The position numbers and the translations under genes were made by a program. The notes below the pieces were generated by a model. That model saw only the letters and a program-made list of their open reading frames with translations. It had not been told where the DNA came from and ran no database searches. Source: Streptomyces sp. P9-A2 (GTDB lineage Bacteria; Actinomycetota; Actinomycetes; Streptomycetales; Streptomycetaceae). From it: a DNA stretch of 64,000 bases. The DNA is taken from positions 5,208,001 to 5,272,000 of the forward strand of contig NZ_JAZIFX010000001.1 in assembly GCF_036634175.1 (NCBI RefSeq), in the 5' to 3' direction. How positions within the stretch are numbered: position 1 is the stretch's first letter; each line of letters starts with the position of its first letter. This document shows positions 28,619 to 39,614 of the stretch, piece by piece.

Positions 28619-29209
28619 TCAGACGGTGGTGACGACCTCGTCGTACTCCAGGCGCGGGCTGCGCGGGAACCAGGCGTCCTCGCCGGGGTGGCCGATGTTG
28701 ACGACCACCAGCGGGGTGTGGTCGTCGTCGAGGAACTCCTTGCGGATGCCCTCGAAGTCGCAGCCGGTCATCGGGCCGGCGGCCAGACCCGCGGCGCGCA
28801 CGCCGATGATGAAGTACGCGGTCTGGAGGGCGGCGTTCAGGGAAGCCTGGCCCTCGCGCATCGAGCGGTCGCCGGCGAACATGTCCTTGGCGCCGGGGAA
28901 GTGCGGGAAGAGCTTCGGCAGCTCCTCGTGGAACTCGTTGTCCGCGGAGAGGATGGCGACCAGCGGGGCGGTGGCCGTCTTGGCCGCGTTGCCCTCGGCC
29001 ATGTGCTGGACGAGGCGCTCGCGGGCCTCGGGGGAGCGGACCAGGGTGACGCGCAGCGGCGAGTTGTTCATGGAGGTCGGGCCGTACTTGACCAGGTCGT
29101 AGATGGCCTGCACCTGCTCGTCGGTCACCGGCTCGTCGGTGAACGTGTTGGCGGTGCGCGCCTCGCGGAAGAGCAGGTCCTGGGCGGCGGAGTCAAGAAC
29201 GAGAGACAT
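28619..29209 (-). CDS. Nitroreductase family protein (malonic semialdehyde reductase-like)
   Basis: The 196-residue flavin-dependent oxidoreductase shows the RutE-type pattern: FREARTANTFTDEPVTDEQ, YGPTSMNNSPLRV for FMN binding, AAYFIIGVRA-like QTAYFIIGVRAAGL, and GPMTGCDFEGI. Such enzymes reduce semialdehydes or nitro compounds with NAD(P)H. The gene ends against the terminator hairpin. The physiological substrate is not certain. Confidence 0.85.
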   Translation of the reverse strand: MSLVLDSAAQDLLFREARTANTFTDEPVTDEQVQAIYDLVKYGPTSMNNSPLRVTLVRSPEARERLVQHMAEGNAAKTATAPLVAILSADNEFHEELPKLFPHFPGAKDMFAGDRSMREGQASLNAALQTAYFIIGVRAAGLAAGPMTGCDFEGIRKEFLDDDHTPLVVVNIGHPGEDAWFPRSPRLEYDEVVTTV

Positions 29210-29445
29210 GCGTGAACTTTCTGGGGGGAGCGTCGGTTCCGCGCGGTCGGCGCGAAACCCTTGATGAGGAAACGGTACGACAGGGAAGTTCAAAGTTCAA
29301 CAAAAAGTGGAGTACGGTGATCTGCTTCACAAGCAAACCGTGCCGTGGTGACGCACGCCACATCAATCCGGCGATCACTTCCTCGGCCACCCGCCGTCTT
29401 CAACGGCAGTACGCCGTCACCCACCCGGGAGAGGACCCATCTGAC

Positions 29446-29658
29446 ATGACCGACACCGTCAAAGGACCCGCCAGTTACTTTCCGTCGATCGAGAAGAAGT
29501 ACGGCCGTCCGATCGCGGAGTGGAAGGAACTGATCCGCTCCTCACCGCTCGTCAAGCACATGGAGCTGGTCGCCTGGCTCAAGGCCGAGCACGGCCTGGG
29601 GCACGGTCATGCGAACGCCCTCGTCGCCCACACGCTGGCCGAGGGCAACGCCCGGTAG
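29446..29658 (+). CDS. Small DUF4287 domain protein
   Basis: The 70-residue protein reads almost entirely as a DUF4287 domain (SYFPSIEKKYGRPIAEWKEL, HMELVAWLKAEHGLGHGHANA). ATG 29446 follows GAGAGGA at ten bases. Members occur alone or fused to DUF5655; no reaction is known. Confidence 0.85.
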   Translation: MTDTVKGPASYFPSIEKKYGRPIAEWKELIRSSPLVKHMELVAWLKAEHGLGHGHANALVAHTLAEGNAR

Positions 29659-29670
29659 CACCGTGGCCGC

Positions 29671-29705
29671 CGGGACGGGCCACCCCGGCGGGACGGCCCG
29701 TCCCG
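29671..29705. terminator. Bidirectional terminator hairpin
   Basis: A perfect 11-base-pair stem (CGGGACGGGCC with its complement) lies between the convergent DUF4287 and xseB genes. Confidence 0.7.
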
Positions 29706-29726
29706 TCGGTGCGGGCCGGGCGCGGA

Positions 29727-30017
29727 CTACCGCCCCCCGTCCCCGTCCTCCGCCCGTCCAGCGCCGGCGGTCTCCTCCGCGAGTGCCGCGTCCAGCCGGG
29801 CCCGTGCCCCGTCCAGCCGGCTCCGGCACACCTTGGCGAGCTCCTCGCCCCGCTCCCACAGCGCGAGCGACTCCTCCAGCGTCGTACCGCCCGTCTCCAG
29901 ACGGCGTACGACCTCGATCAGCTCGTCCCGCGCCTGCTCGTACCCGAGAGCCTCGGCCGCGGCCTCCGCCTGCCCCGTCCGGTCCGCCTGCCCCGCCTGC
30001 TCCGTCTTGCTGGTCAT
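29727..30017 (-). CDS. xseB: Exodeoxyribonuclease VII small subunit
   Basis: The 96-residue protein carries the XseB helical hairpin ([40 protein letters not shown]). Several small subunits wrap the large subunit of exonuclease VII, which degrades single-stranded DNA to oligonucleotides. It lies nine bases after xseA in one operon. Confidence 0.93.
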   Translation of the reverse strand: MTSKTEQAGQADRTGQAEAAAEALGYEQARDELIEVVRRLETGGTTLEESLALWERGEELAKVCRSRLDGARARLDAALAEETAGAGRAEDGDGGR

Positions 30018-30026
30018 CCGCCCACC

Positions 30027-31235
30027 CTACGCATCGACTCGGACACTGAACTCGCCCTCGGACACCCGTGCCCGCAACACCTCACCGGCCTCCACCTCGC
30101 CCGGATCACGCACGGCGTTCCCGTCGGCCCGCTGCAGCACGGCGTACCCGCGTTTGAGCGTCGCGGCGGGGGAGAGGGCCACCACGCGCGCGTGCGTGTG
30201 CGTCAGCTCGGAGTCGGTTCGGTCCAGCTGGTGCCGCAGGGAGCGCCGGGCCCGGTCGAGCAGCGCGGTGACCTCCTCGGTCCGCCCGTCGATCATCCGG
30301 TGCGGTGCCTCCATCGAGGGCCGGGCCAGCGCCTGCGCCAGCCCCCGCTCCTCCCGGTCGACGAACGCCTGGACGCAGCGCCGCGCACGGTCGCGCAGCA
30401 GCCGCACCCGCTCGTACTCCTCGCCCACGTCCGGGACGACCCTCTTGGCCGCGTCCGTCGGAGTGGAGGCCCGTACGTCGGCGACGTGGTCCAGGAGCGG
30501 GTTGTCCGGCTCGTGCCCGATCGCGGAGACGACCGGCGTACGGCAGTCCGCCACCGTCCGCACCAGTTGCTCGTCGGAGAACGGCAGCAGGTCCTCCACG
30601 CTGCCCCCGCCCCGTGCCACGACGATCACGTCCACCTCGTCGACCGCGTCCAGCTCCTTCACGGCCTGGACGACCTGCGGCACCGCGTGCACACCCTGCA
30701 CGGCGACATTGCGCACCTCGAAGCGGACGGCGGGCCAGCGGCGGCGGGCGTTCTCCAGTACATCCCGCTCGGCGGCCGAGGCGCGTCCGCAGACCAGCCC
30801 GATCAGCCGCGGCAAAAACGGCAGTGGTTTCTTCCGCTCGGGGGCGAAAAGGCCCTCCCGCGCGAGGGACTTCTTCAGCTGCTCGAGGCGCGCGAGCAGC
30901 TCCCCGACCCCGACCGGCCTGATCTCGGCGGCTCGCAGCGACAGCTGCCCGCGCGGGGCGTACCACTCGGGCTTGCAGTGCACCACGACCCGCGCGCCCT
31001 CGCCGACGACATCGGAGACGGCGTCGAACACCTGCCGGTAGCAGGTCACGCCGACGGAGATGTCGTGCGAGGCGTCCCGCAGCGTCATGAACACCACCCC
31101 GGCGCCCGGTCGCCGCGACAGCTGGGTGATCTGCCCCTCGACCCACACCGCGCCGAGCCGGTCGATCCATCCCCCGATGAGCCGGGACACCTCACCGACC
31201 GGGATGGGCGCTTCCGCAGACGTGTTGACAGCCAT
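30027..31235 (-). CDS. xseA: Exodeoxyribonuclease VII large subunit
   Basis: The 402-residue catalytic subunit has an N-terminal OB-fold ([27 protein letters not shown]) and the XseA core ([52 protein letters not shown]). A long coiled coil and a C-terminal strand (LKRGYAVLQ) follow. It is the first gene of the xseA-xseB operon and works in DNA repair. The 250 bases between it and ispH hold degenerate CCCTGTG repeats. Confidence 0.94.
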   Translation of the reverse strand: MAVNTSAEAPIPVGEVSRLIGGWIDRLGAVWVEGQITQLSRRPGAGVVFMTLRDASHDISVGVTCYRQVFDAVSDVVGEGARVVVHCKPEWYAPRGQLSLRAAEIRPVGVGELLARLEQLKKSLAREGLFAPERKKPLPFLPRLIGLVCGRASAAERDVLENARRRWPAVRFEVRNVAVQGVHAVPQVVQAVKELDAVDEVDVIVVARGGGSVEDLLPFSDEQLVRTVADCRTPVVSAIGHEPDNPLLDHVADVRASTPTDAAKRVVPDVGEEYERVRLLRDRARRCVQAFVDREERGLAQALARPSMEAPHRMIDGRTEEVTALLDRARRSLRHQLDRTDSELTHTHARVVALSPAATLKRGYAVLQRADGNAVRDPGEVEAGEVLRARVSEGEFSVRVDA

Positions 31236-31501
31236 GTCGCGAGACTAGTCCGAGCCACCGACACAGCCGGCCACCATCGGGCGGCCCTGTGCCCTGTGCC
31301 CTGTGTCCCGTGCCCCGCGCCCTGTGTCCCGTGGCCCGTGGCCCCGTGCCCGGTGCCTGTGCCCCTGTACCGCTCGTCCATGCGTCCGGTGCGCCCGTAC
31401 GCCCTGCTCGCCGCCCTCGTGCACCCGGAACCCGGAGCGGCCCGGAGCCTCCCCCGGACGCGATCACCGGGCTGCCGGACGTGGCCCTTACGATGGGACG
31501 C

Positions 31502-32521
31502 ATGACCGCTTCGCCTGGCCGCCGTGTCCTGCTCGCCGCCCCCCGGGGCTACTGCGCGGGCGTGGACCGCGCCGTGATCGCCGTCGAGAAGGCCCTGGAG
31601 CAGTACGGGGCCCCCGTCTACGTCCGGCACGAGATCGTGCATAACAAGTACGTGGTGCAGACCCTGGAGAAGAAGGGCGCCGTCTTCGTCGAACGGACGG
31701 AGGAGGTGCCGCCGGGCAGCATCGTCATGTTCTCCGCGCACGGCGTGGCCCCCGTCGTCCACGAGGAGGCCGCGCGCGGCCTCCTCGCCACCATCGACGC
31801 GACCTGCCCGCTGGTCACCAAGGTGCACAAGGAAGCGGTCCGGTTCGCGGACGAGGACTACGACATCCTCCTGATCGGGCACGAGGGCCACGAAGAGGTC
31901 ATCGGCACCTCCGGTGAGGCCCCCGACCACATCCAGCTCGTCGACGGCCCCGAGGACGTCGCCAAGGTCGAGGTCCGTGACCCGTCGAAGGTCGTCTGGC
32001 TCTCCCAGACCACCCTCTCGGTGGACGAGACCATGGAGACCGTCGACGCCCTCAAGGACAAGTTCCCCCAGCTCATCTCCCCGCCCAGCGACGACATCTG
32101 CTACGCCACGCAGAACCGTCAGCTCGCGGTCAAGCAGATGGGCGCCGAGGCGGACCTGGTCATCGTGGTCGGCTCCCGGAACTCCTCCAACTCCGTGCGG
32201 CTCGTCGAGGTCGCCAAGCTCGCGGGTGCCCGCGACGCCCACCTGGTGGACTTCGCCGACGAGATCGACGAGTCCTGGCTGGAGGGCGTCTCCACGGTCG
32301 GCCTCACCTCGGGCGCCTCGGTGCCGGAGATCCTGGTCGAGCAGGTCCTGGAATGGCTCGCGCAGCGCGGCTTCGAGGACGTCGAGATCGTCAAGGCCGC
32401 CGAGGAGTCCATCATCTTCTCGCTGCCGAAGGAGCTGCGCCGCGACCTGCGCGAGGAGGCGGCGGCCCTGGTGGCGGAGCGCGGTGGCACCGGGCCGGGA
32501 GAGGCCCCGGCGTCGGCGTAG
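31502..32521 (+). CDS. ispH: 4-hydroxy-3-methylbut-2-enyl diphosphate reductase
   Basis: The 339-residue iron-sulfur enzyme makes isopentenyl and dimethylallyl diphosphate, the last step of the MEP pathway. The three cluster cysteines are in [21 protein letters not shown] and a later Cys in [22 protein letters not shown] and the SNSVRLVE region are conserved. It may start at ATG 31493 or 31502. Its product feeds the prenyltransferase encoded at the left of the window. Confidence 0.95.
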   Translation: MTASPGRRVLLAAPRGYCAGVDRAVIAVEKALEQYGAPVYVRHEIVHNKYVVQTLEKKGAVFVERTEEVPPGSIVMFSAHGVAPVVHEEAARGLLATIDATCPLVTKVHKEAVRFADEDYDILLIGHEGHEEVIGTSGEAPDHIQLVDGPEDVAKVEVRDPSKVVWLSQTTLSVDETMETVDALKDKFPQLISPPSDDICYATQNRQLAVKQMGAEADLVIVVGSRNSSNSVRLVEVAKLAGARDAHLVDFADEIDESWLEGVSTVGLTSGASVPEILVEQVLEWLAQRGFEDVEIVKAAEESIIFSLPKELRRDLREEAAALVAERGGTGPGEAPASA

Positions 32522-32645
32522 TGCGCCGACGGACGGTGGGGATCCGGGGGATGTGACGGCGTCACGTCCCCAATCCTCACCCCATGTCCGATTGGTGACG
32601 GCGTCCGGTTCGGTGACCGTTCACGGCCCGGCTTAACGTGGTTCC

Positions 32646-33392
32646 ATGCAGATCTTCGGTGTGGACATCGGCGGGTCCGGGATCAAGGGTGCCCCGGTCG
32701 ACCTGGACAAGGGGGACCTGGCGCGGGAACGCTGCAAGGTCCTCACCCCTCAACCGTCCACGCCGGACGCGGTGGCCGACGGGGTCAAGGAGGTCGTGGA
32801 CCACTTCGGCTGGACCGGCCCGGTCGGGGTCACTTTCCCGGGCGTGGTCACCGACGGCACCACGATCCGTTCGGCGGCCAACGTCGACAAGAGCTGGGTC
32901 GACACCGACGCGCGGGTCCTGCTCGGCGACCGCCTCGGCGGTCTGCCCGTCACCGTCGTCAACGACGCGGACGCGGCGGGCGTCGCCGAGATGCACTTCG
33001 GTGCCGCGAAGGGCCGCCGGGGCACGGTCATCCTGCTGACGTTCGGTACGGGCATCGGCAGCGCCGTGTTCGTGGACGGCGTCCTGGTTCCCAACACGGA
33101 ACTCGGCCACCTGGAGCTGCACGGCCACGAGGCGGAGAAGCGGGCCTCCAGCAAGGCCCGGGAGGACCACGAGCTGACGTGGGAGCACTGGGCGCACCGG
33201 GTGCAGAAGTACCTGGCCCACGTGGAGATGCTGTTCTCGCCGGAGCTGTTCGTGATCGGTGGCGGCGTCAGCCGCAAGTCCGAGAAGTTCCTGCCCCACA
33301 TCGAGGGCATCAAGGCCGAGATCGTCCCGGCGCAGTTGCAGAACAACGCGGGCATCGTGGGAGCGGCGATGCGGGCGGCCACAGGCGTGTAG
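32646..33392 (+). CDS. ppgK: Polyphosphate glucokinase (ROK family)
   Basis: The 248-residue kinase phosphorylates glucose using inorganic polyphosphate (and ATP). It shows [16 protein letters not shown] for phosphate binding, the catalytic Asp in [12 protein letters not shown], and [32 protein letters not shown] is typical of actinobacterial PpgK. The gene stands alone between ispH and the convergent DUF6542 gene. Confidence 0.95.
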   Translation: MQIFGVDIGGSGIKGAPVDLDKGDLARERCKVLTPQPSTPDAVADGVKEVVDHFGWTGPVGVTFPGVVTDGTTIRSAANVDKSWVDTDARVLLGDRLGGLPVTVVNDADAAGVAEMHFGAAKGRRGTVILLTFGTGIGSAVFVDGVLVPNTELGHLELHGHEAEKRASSKAREDHELTWEHWAHRVQKYLAHVEMLFSPELFVIGGGVSRKSEKFLPHIEGIKAEIVPAQLQNNAGIVGAAMRAATGV

Positions 33393-33436
33393 GCGCCGGG
33401 GCCCCGGCCGCCCGGACGCCGGCCCGGGCCCTGCCG

Positions 33437-34075
33437 TCAGGCCTGGACCCGGCTCCGGGCGGCAGCGGTCCGCCGGTTGATCGTACGGATCATGCGCATC
33501 CGCCGGCCGAGCACGATCGCACAGGCGACCAGGGTCCCCCCGTACAGCCAGCCGGCCTGGGTGGCGAGTCCCGTCACCATGCCCATGAGCCGGCCGCCGA
33601 TCCCGCCGTCGCCCTCGTCGGCGACCGGGGCCAGGCCCAGGGCGAAGGAGATCGGGACGACCACGGGCGCGGTGAGCAGGTCCCCCTCACGCACCCACAG
33701 CGCGGTGAGCACGCACACCGGCAGGAAGAGCACGCCGTACACGGTCTGGGACATTCCGAACAGCAGTGCGACGAGGAACCCGAGCGTCAGCATCACGAGC
33801 CCGCAGAAGAGGCCTCCGCCGAGCCCGGTGAGCCGGGGGTTCGGCGGCCGCCGGGCCGCGGGGGAGGGGGTGGGCCGGGGGGTCGGCGCGGGCCCTCGGA
33901 GGGCCGGAGCGGGTCTGCGCTGCGCCGGGGGGGCGGGCCGGGCGGCGCGCGCGACACCGCCCCCGGGGGCCCGTCCCGCCTGCGGAGGCAGCGGCGGCCG
34001 GGGTGGCTGGGGCGGCCGGGGAGGCCGCTCACGTGGCGGTCCGTGCTGAGCAGGTCGCGTGCTGTGTTGCTCCAC
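33437..34075 (-). CDS. DUF6542-type membrane protein
   Basis: The 212-residue product has a Pro/Arg-rich cytoplasmic N-terminus (about 85 residues) and then four hydrophobic segments (LFCGLVMLTLGFLVALLFG onward). The combination is what databases call DUF6542 in actinobacteria, here assigned by recall. Function is unknown. It is divergent from ychF. Confidence 0.7.
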   Translation of the reverse strand: MEQHSTRPAQHGPPRERPPRPPQPPRPPLPPQAGRAPGGGVARAARPAPPAQRRPAPALRGPAPTPRPTPSPAARRPPNPRLTGLGGGLFCGLVMLTLGFLVALLFGMSQTVYGVLFLPVCVLTALWVREGDLLTAPVVVPISFALGLAPVADEGDGGIGGRLMGMVTGLATQAGWLYGGTLVACAIVLGRRMRMIRTINRRTAAARSRVQA

Positions 34076-34257
34076 TGGACCAACTTAGGTCTGTTTATGT
34101 GCCGAATGGGCTGACGGACACGCCGGGGAGCGAAGGCTGTCCACGTGTTCGATTTACCGACGGGGTGCGGAGCGGGCACGCCGTAGACTGGTGGATCGGC
34201 CCACGTGCCCAGTCGGCCGGTCCTCGCCCCCCATCCTCACGTACGGGAAGTCGCAAC

Positions 34258-35328
<1,071 letters not shown>

Positions 35329-35346
<18 letters not shown>

Positions 35347-35425
35347 CGGGCGTCTTGACGTCACGTCGCTGACCTGGCAAACATGCAGGTCGGAGGGGTC
35401 CGACTCTTCGGGATCGGGCCCCTGG
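35329..35425. other. Left attachment site (att copy A): core in ychF plus right arm
   Basis: The core 35329-35342 lies in the ychF coding end (stop TAG). The right arm that follows shares CAAACATGCAGGTC and a GGGGTCCGA/TCGGGCCCC hairpin with the right arms of copies B and C. The left side is native ychF and lacks the repeated left arm, as expected of the leftmost site. Confidence 0.75.
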
Positions 35426-35648
35426 TCTTCCCGCACCGGGTTGGCGCTGACCCCTGAGTCATAGCTCCACAGGGGAGAGCGGATGCGGCCAGGCGGACCT
35501 GCATACGGCAGTGCCGCCGGGAGCGAAGTCGCGCGAGGCCGCCGCACAGACGCCCCGCCACCTCCGCCGTGTCGCCCGTGGCGTGGGACCCGCGCCGCCC
35601 GTGGGCTCGTAGAAAAGACGCACCCTCGGCGCCGGGTGCGGCAGGAAG

Positions 35649-35666
35649 AGGGGTACTGGTACCCCT
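35649..35666. promoter_or_regulatory. Palindromic operator upstream of the sensor kinase gene
   Basis: AGGGGTAC-2-GTACCCCT is a perfect inverted repeat 77 bases upstream of the kinase start. It is probably the binding site of a regulator, possibly the response regulator encoded nearby. The 35426-35742 stretch holds nothing else recognisable. Confidence 0.5.
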
Positions 35667-35742
35667 GCGGTCCACCCCCTCCGGCAGGCATGCTGCTGAT
35701 GCGCTCACAGGAGCGCGTAGGCGAAGCGAGGTGGGGAACGTC

Positions 35743-37059
35743 ATGGGGCGGCAGGACGTGACGGCGGTCGGGCGCGGCGTATCGGCGGGGCCGGTGGGCC
35801 TGGCACGTGGTGTGGCCCTGACCGGACTGGCGATCGGTGAGGCACTGCTCGCGGTGTGGGCGTGCCTGGTGCTCTGCCTGGCCTCAGTGGGCCTGGGCCT
35901 TCCGCTGCTGCCGGGTGCGCTGCGGGCGGTGCGGGCGCAGGCCCGGCGGCAGCGGAGGCTGGCGTGGGCGTGGTCGGGGGTGCGGGTGGACGACCCGTAC
36001 CGACCGGTGAGCGGCGAGACGGCCCGTGCGGGCGGGTGGCGTGAGACGCGGTGGCGGCTCACCGATCCGACCACCTGGCGGGACCTGATGTGGCTGCTCG
36101 TCAACCCCTGCATCGGTCCGGTGATGGCCTTCCTGCCGCTGGTGGCTGTGGTGCACGGCCTGTTCGGAGTGGTCCTGGCCTTCGCGTGGCGGCCCATCAC
36201 CAGCGCCTGGGACGGCGTCTGGTTCGACTTCATCCCGGTCACCGGGCAGACCACGGCCACCCTGGCCGCGGCGCTCGGCGTGGTCCAGGCCTGCTGCGGC
36301 CTGCTGCTCTTCCCCAGGTGGCTGATGCCGCTGCACGGACGGTGGGTGCGCTTCGTCCTGGGCAAGAGCCGCGGCACGCTGAACGAGCGGGTCGAGCAGT
36401 TGCAGACGTCGCGATCGGACGCCGTGGACCTCCAGGCGGCCGAACTGCGCCGCATCGAGCGCGACCTGCACGACGGCACGCAGGCCCGGCTGGTCGCCCT
36501 GGGCATGACGCTGACCGCCGCGGAATCCCTCCTGGAGCACAACCCGGAGGCGGCACGAGCCCTGCTCGCGGAGGCGAAGGGCAACTCGACCCGGGCACTG
36601 AACGAACTGCGGGACCTGGTGCACGGCGTGCACCCGCCGCTGCTGGCCGACCGCGGCCTGGTCGACGCCGTGCGCACCTTCGCCTTTGAGCTGCCCTTCC
36701 CCGTCCAGGTCACCGGTGAGATCCCGGGCCGGCTCCCGGCCCCCGTGGAGTCCGCCGCGTACTTCGCCATTGCCGAGCTGCTCGGCAACGTGGTCAAGCA
36801 CGCCGAGGCGGACCAGGTCTCCGTGGACTTCCGCTACGACCACCACGTCCTGCGGGCGGCCGTCCACGACAACGGAGTCGGCGGCGCCACTGCGAGGGAC
36901 GGTGGTGGCATCCGCGGCATCGAGCGCCGGCTCGCGGCGTTCGACGGCACGCTCGCGCTGACCAGCCTTCCGGGGGGCGGCACCACCGCCGCCCTGGAGA
37001 TCGGCTGCGACCTGCTGGACGGCACCGACGAGACCGGAGTCGCCTCGCGGTCCCGGTGA
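35743..37059 (+). CDS. Two-component sensor histidine kinase (NarL/LiaS-like)
   Basis: The 438-residue membrane kinase has four hydrophobic segments in its first 190 residues. A dimerisation/phosphoacceptor region HisKA_3 follows (LRRIERDLHDGTQARLVALGM, with the phospho-His) and a HATPase domain (AIAELLGNVVKHAEA, GGGIRGIERRLAAFDGTL). ATG 35743 follows GGGGAAC. The matching response regulator is encoded convergently at 38137-38781, with a truncated MMPL gene between. HK, RR and MMPL genes are a frequent Streptomyces cluster. Confidence 0.9.
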   Translation: MGRQDVTAVGRGVSAGPVGLARGVALTGLAIGEALLAVWACLVLCLASVGLGLPLLPGALRAVRAQARRQRRLAWAWSGVRVDDPYRPVSGETARAGGWRETRWRLTDPTTWRDLMWLLVNPCIGPVMAFLPLVAVVHGLFGVVLAFAWRPITSAWDGVWFDFIPVTGQTTATLAAALGVVQACCGLLLFPRWLMPLHGRWVRFVLGKSRGTLNERVEQLQTSRSDAVDLQAAELRRIERDLHDGTQARLVALGMTLTAAESLLEHNPEAARALLAEAKGNSTRALNELRDLVHGVHPPLLADRGLVDAVRTFAFELPFPVQVTGEIPGRLPAPVESAAYFAIAELLGNVVKHAEADQVSVDFRYDHHVLRAAVHDNGVGGATARDGGGIRGIERRLAAFDGTLALTSLPGGGTTAALEIGCDLLDGTDETGVASRSR

Positions 37060-37162
37060 CCGGGCCGCGCAGGGCGCGGCACCACCGACGCGTTCGCCCC
37101 ATGGGCGCAGTACGGCCTTGAGGCCGGAGAGAACACACGATCAGGAGAGGGCTGACCTCGGC

Positions 37163-38014
37163 ATGTCCTTAGAGCATCATATTTCCGCTCGGATCGGCTA
37201 CTGGAGCGCGGCACATCCGTGGCGGGCCGTCCTGGTGTGGCTCGTACTGACCCTCGCCGCCTTCTCCACCGGCTTCCTCGGCGAGACCCGTACGGCCACC
37301 CAGGCGGACATGACCGTGGGTGAGTCGGCCCGGGCCGCACGGCTGATCGAGGACAACGGGCTGAAGAAGCCCGCGACGGAGAACTTCCTGGTCTCCCCGC
37401 GCGCCGGCCAGGACGCCACCGGCGCGGCGGACGAACTGAAGCGGCGGCTGGCCGCACTGCCCGAAGTGGCCTCGGTGGCCGGGCCCCTGGAGTCCGACGA
37501 CGGCAGGACCCTGCTGGTACGGGCGGCGATGAAGGGTGACGCGGACTCCGCCCCGGACCGGGTGACCGCACTCACCGACGTCACCGCCGAGGTCCAGGAA
37601 CGCCACCCCGGGCTGAGGGTCGAAGAGACCGGCGACGCCTCCATCCAGCACGAATTCAGGGACTGGCTCGCCAAGGACATGTCCAAGGCGACCGCGATCA
37701 GCGTGCCGATCACCCTGGTGGTGTTGATGGTCGTGTTCGGGGCCCTGGTGCACCGGGCGGCGGCGGAGGCGGACGCCACGGGCAGGGGCCGGGTGGCCTC
37801 CGCCGCCAAGGCCCGCGCCTGCGCCCTGGCGGAGGACGCCACCCTGGCCGCCTGTGATCTGCTCGGCCCGGCGGCCCGGGCGAACCATCCGGAACTGGAC
37901 AAGCTGGTCAGGGACGCGCGGGGTGCCGAATTCATGGAGGGCACGCGGAACATCCAGCACCTGAATCTCTTCCAGGGGCTACTGACGAACGAACTGGAGG
38001 GCGGCTTCCGGTGA
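37163..38014 (+). pseudogene. Chimera: MMPL transporter N-terminus fused to acyl-CoA dehydrogenase C-terminus
   Basis: Residues 1 to about 197 are the start of an MMPL/RND-type lipid transporter: a first helix (AVLVWLVLTLAAFSTGFLG), the periplasmic loop, and the beginning of the second helix (VPITLVVLMVVFGALV). At about nucleotide 37751 the frame passes without a break into a segment typical of the C-terminal end of acyl-CoA dehydrogenases (KARACALAEDATLAACDLLG, GAEFMEGTRNIQHLNLF). An in-frame deletion between two genes is the simplest cause. Codon 3 is TTA (37169), the rare bldA-dependent codon. Neither parent activity can be complete; I treat it as a pseudogene that may still be translated. 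Confidence 0.7.
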
Positions 38015-38136
38015 TTTCCCGGCGTGCGTTCCGTGAACGACCGGTGCCCGGTACATGGTGCCCTGCGAGCGGTGCCCGGCCGACCGAATGCCGGGCGCAC
38101 GTCCGGAGAAACCCGCCGGTCCCGCGGAACGAAGCG

Positions 38137-38781
38137 TCAGGCCCTTTCCAGATAGGCGAGCACCGCCATGACACGCCGGTTCTCGTCTTTCGACGGCGGT
38201 AGTTCGAGTTTGGTGAGAATGTTGTTGATGTGCTTCGCCACCACCTTCTCGGTGATGACCAGGACCGCCGCGGTGGACGCGTTGGAGCGGCCCTCGGCCA
38301 CGTACGAGAGCACCTCCCGCTCCCGTTCGGTGAGGCGGGCCAGCCGTTCGTTGCGGGCATTGTGGGTGATCATGCCCGAGACCACCTTGGGGTCCATCAC
38401 CGTGCCGCCGCCAGCCACCTGCCGCAGGGCGGAGGTGAACTGGCCGCCGTCGAACACGCGGTCCTTGAGGAGATAGCCGACGCCGCCGCGCCGGTCGGCC
38501 AGCAGCTCCCGGGCATACACCTGGTCCACGTACTGGGAGAGGACGAGCGCCGGTTGGTACCGGCGGGCACGGGCGTGCAGCACGGCACGCAGCCCCTCGT
38601 CGGTGTGGGTGGGCGGCATCCGGATGTCGACCAGGGCGACATCGGGCCGGTGCTCGTCGAGGGCCCGGACCAGTTCGGGACCCGTGCTGACCGCCGCCAC
38701 GATGTCGAACCCGTTCACCTCGAGCAACTGGGTCAGCCCAGCGCGGAGCAAATACTGGTCCTCCGCCAGCACCAGACGCAT
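38137..38781 (-). CDS. NarL/FixJ family response regulator
   Basis: The 214-residue protein has a receiver domain (MRLVLAEDQYLLRAGL, phospho-acceptor Asp in VALVDIRMPP, Lys in YLLKDRV). A LuxR-type HTH follows (LTEREREVLSYVAEGRSNAS, VVAKHINNILTKL). It is the likely partner of the sensor kinase at 35743, although it is convergent with it; the MMPL fusion lies between. The cluster probably controlled the MMPL transporter before that gene was broken. Confidence 0.9.
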   Translation of the reverse strand: MRLVLAEDQYLLRAGLTQLLEVNGFDIVAAVSTGPELVRALDEHRPDVALVDIRMPPTHTDEGLRAVLHARARRYQPALVLSQYVDQVYARELLADRRGGVGYLLKDRVFDGGQFTSALRQVAGGGTVMDPKVVSGMITHNARNERLARLTEREREVLSYVAEGRSNASTAAVLVITEKVVAKHINNILTKLELPPSKDENRRVMAVLAYLERA

Positions 38782-38950
38782 CCTCGGTACCCCCGGTCCC
38801 CTGTGGCCCGGTCGCCTCCGGCCGGCCCCCGCCGGAAACTATCAACAGCGCCGGGCACGGACAAGCCCGTTCTGTTGTCAGTGACCGGTCATCCGGATGT
38901 CAGCGCCCCTTGTCGGGATCGAGCCGCCCGGTATCCGCCGTCATCTGGCA

Positions 38951-39450
38951 GGTGCGTCATCAACTTCATATCCCGACCTCATGAATTCAATACCGGTGAC
39001 CTCTTCGTCAATCTTGAGGAGATCATCGGCGCACGCCTGATGCTGAAATGCGAGGGATTCAATTTCGCGGGTCCGATCAAACTGAAGGCCGCACGGGCCA
39101 TGGTCGACGCCGCCGAGCGGGCCGCCTGGTGGGGCCCGGTTCCACTCTGGTGGAGAGTTCGTCCGGCAGCCTCGGTGTCGCTCTGAGCCTGGTCGCCGCA
39201 AGCCGCGGATACGGGTTCATCTGCGTCACGGATTCGCGGTGCACGCTGAGCGCCCGTCAGATGATGCAGGCTCTGGGCGGGCAGGTGCACGTCGTCACCC
39301 CACCCGACCCGGTATACGGACTGCTCGGCGCCCGCATCCGCCACGTACAGGAACTGTGCGCGTCCCGCAGCGACGTCCACTGGCTCAACCAGTACGCCAA
39401 CGCGGCCAACTGGCAGGCCCACTACCATTGGAGTGGGTTTCCAGCCACGT
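38951..39450 (+). pseudogene. Remnant of a PLP-dependent cysteine synthase-like gene (SbnA family)
   Basis: The first part reads FVNLEEIIGARLMLKCEGFN and KLKAARAMVDAAERA. The frame then shifts by one base near 39120-39145, and the second part reads GSTLVESSSGSLGVALSLVA and MQALGGQVHVVTPPDP. Together they match the N-terminal half of 2,3-diaminopropionate synthase (SbnA)-like enzymes, including the K in FAGPIKLK (Schiff-base region) and the ESSSGSLG phosphate loop. The C-terminal half is missing. It is not functional. Confidence 0.7.
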
Positions 39451-39614
39451 CCGTGCCTCCGGACCGCGCAGGTACGCGGCGAAGTAGTCCGCGTCGAGTG
39501 GAGAAGGGGGACGCAGCACGAAGCATCCGGTGCCACACACTCCCGGGAGCCCCGGTCCCGCAGGGCGCTGTGGTGTTGGCTGTGGGGCAGGTCGGCGTGA
39601 CCGGTGCCGGTATT

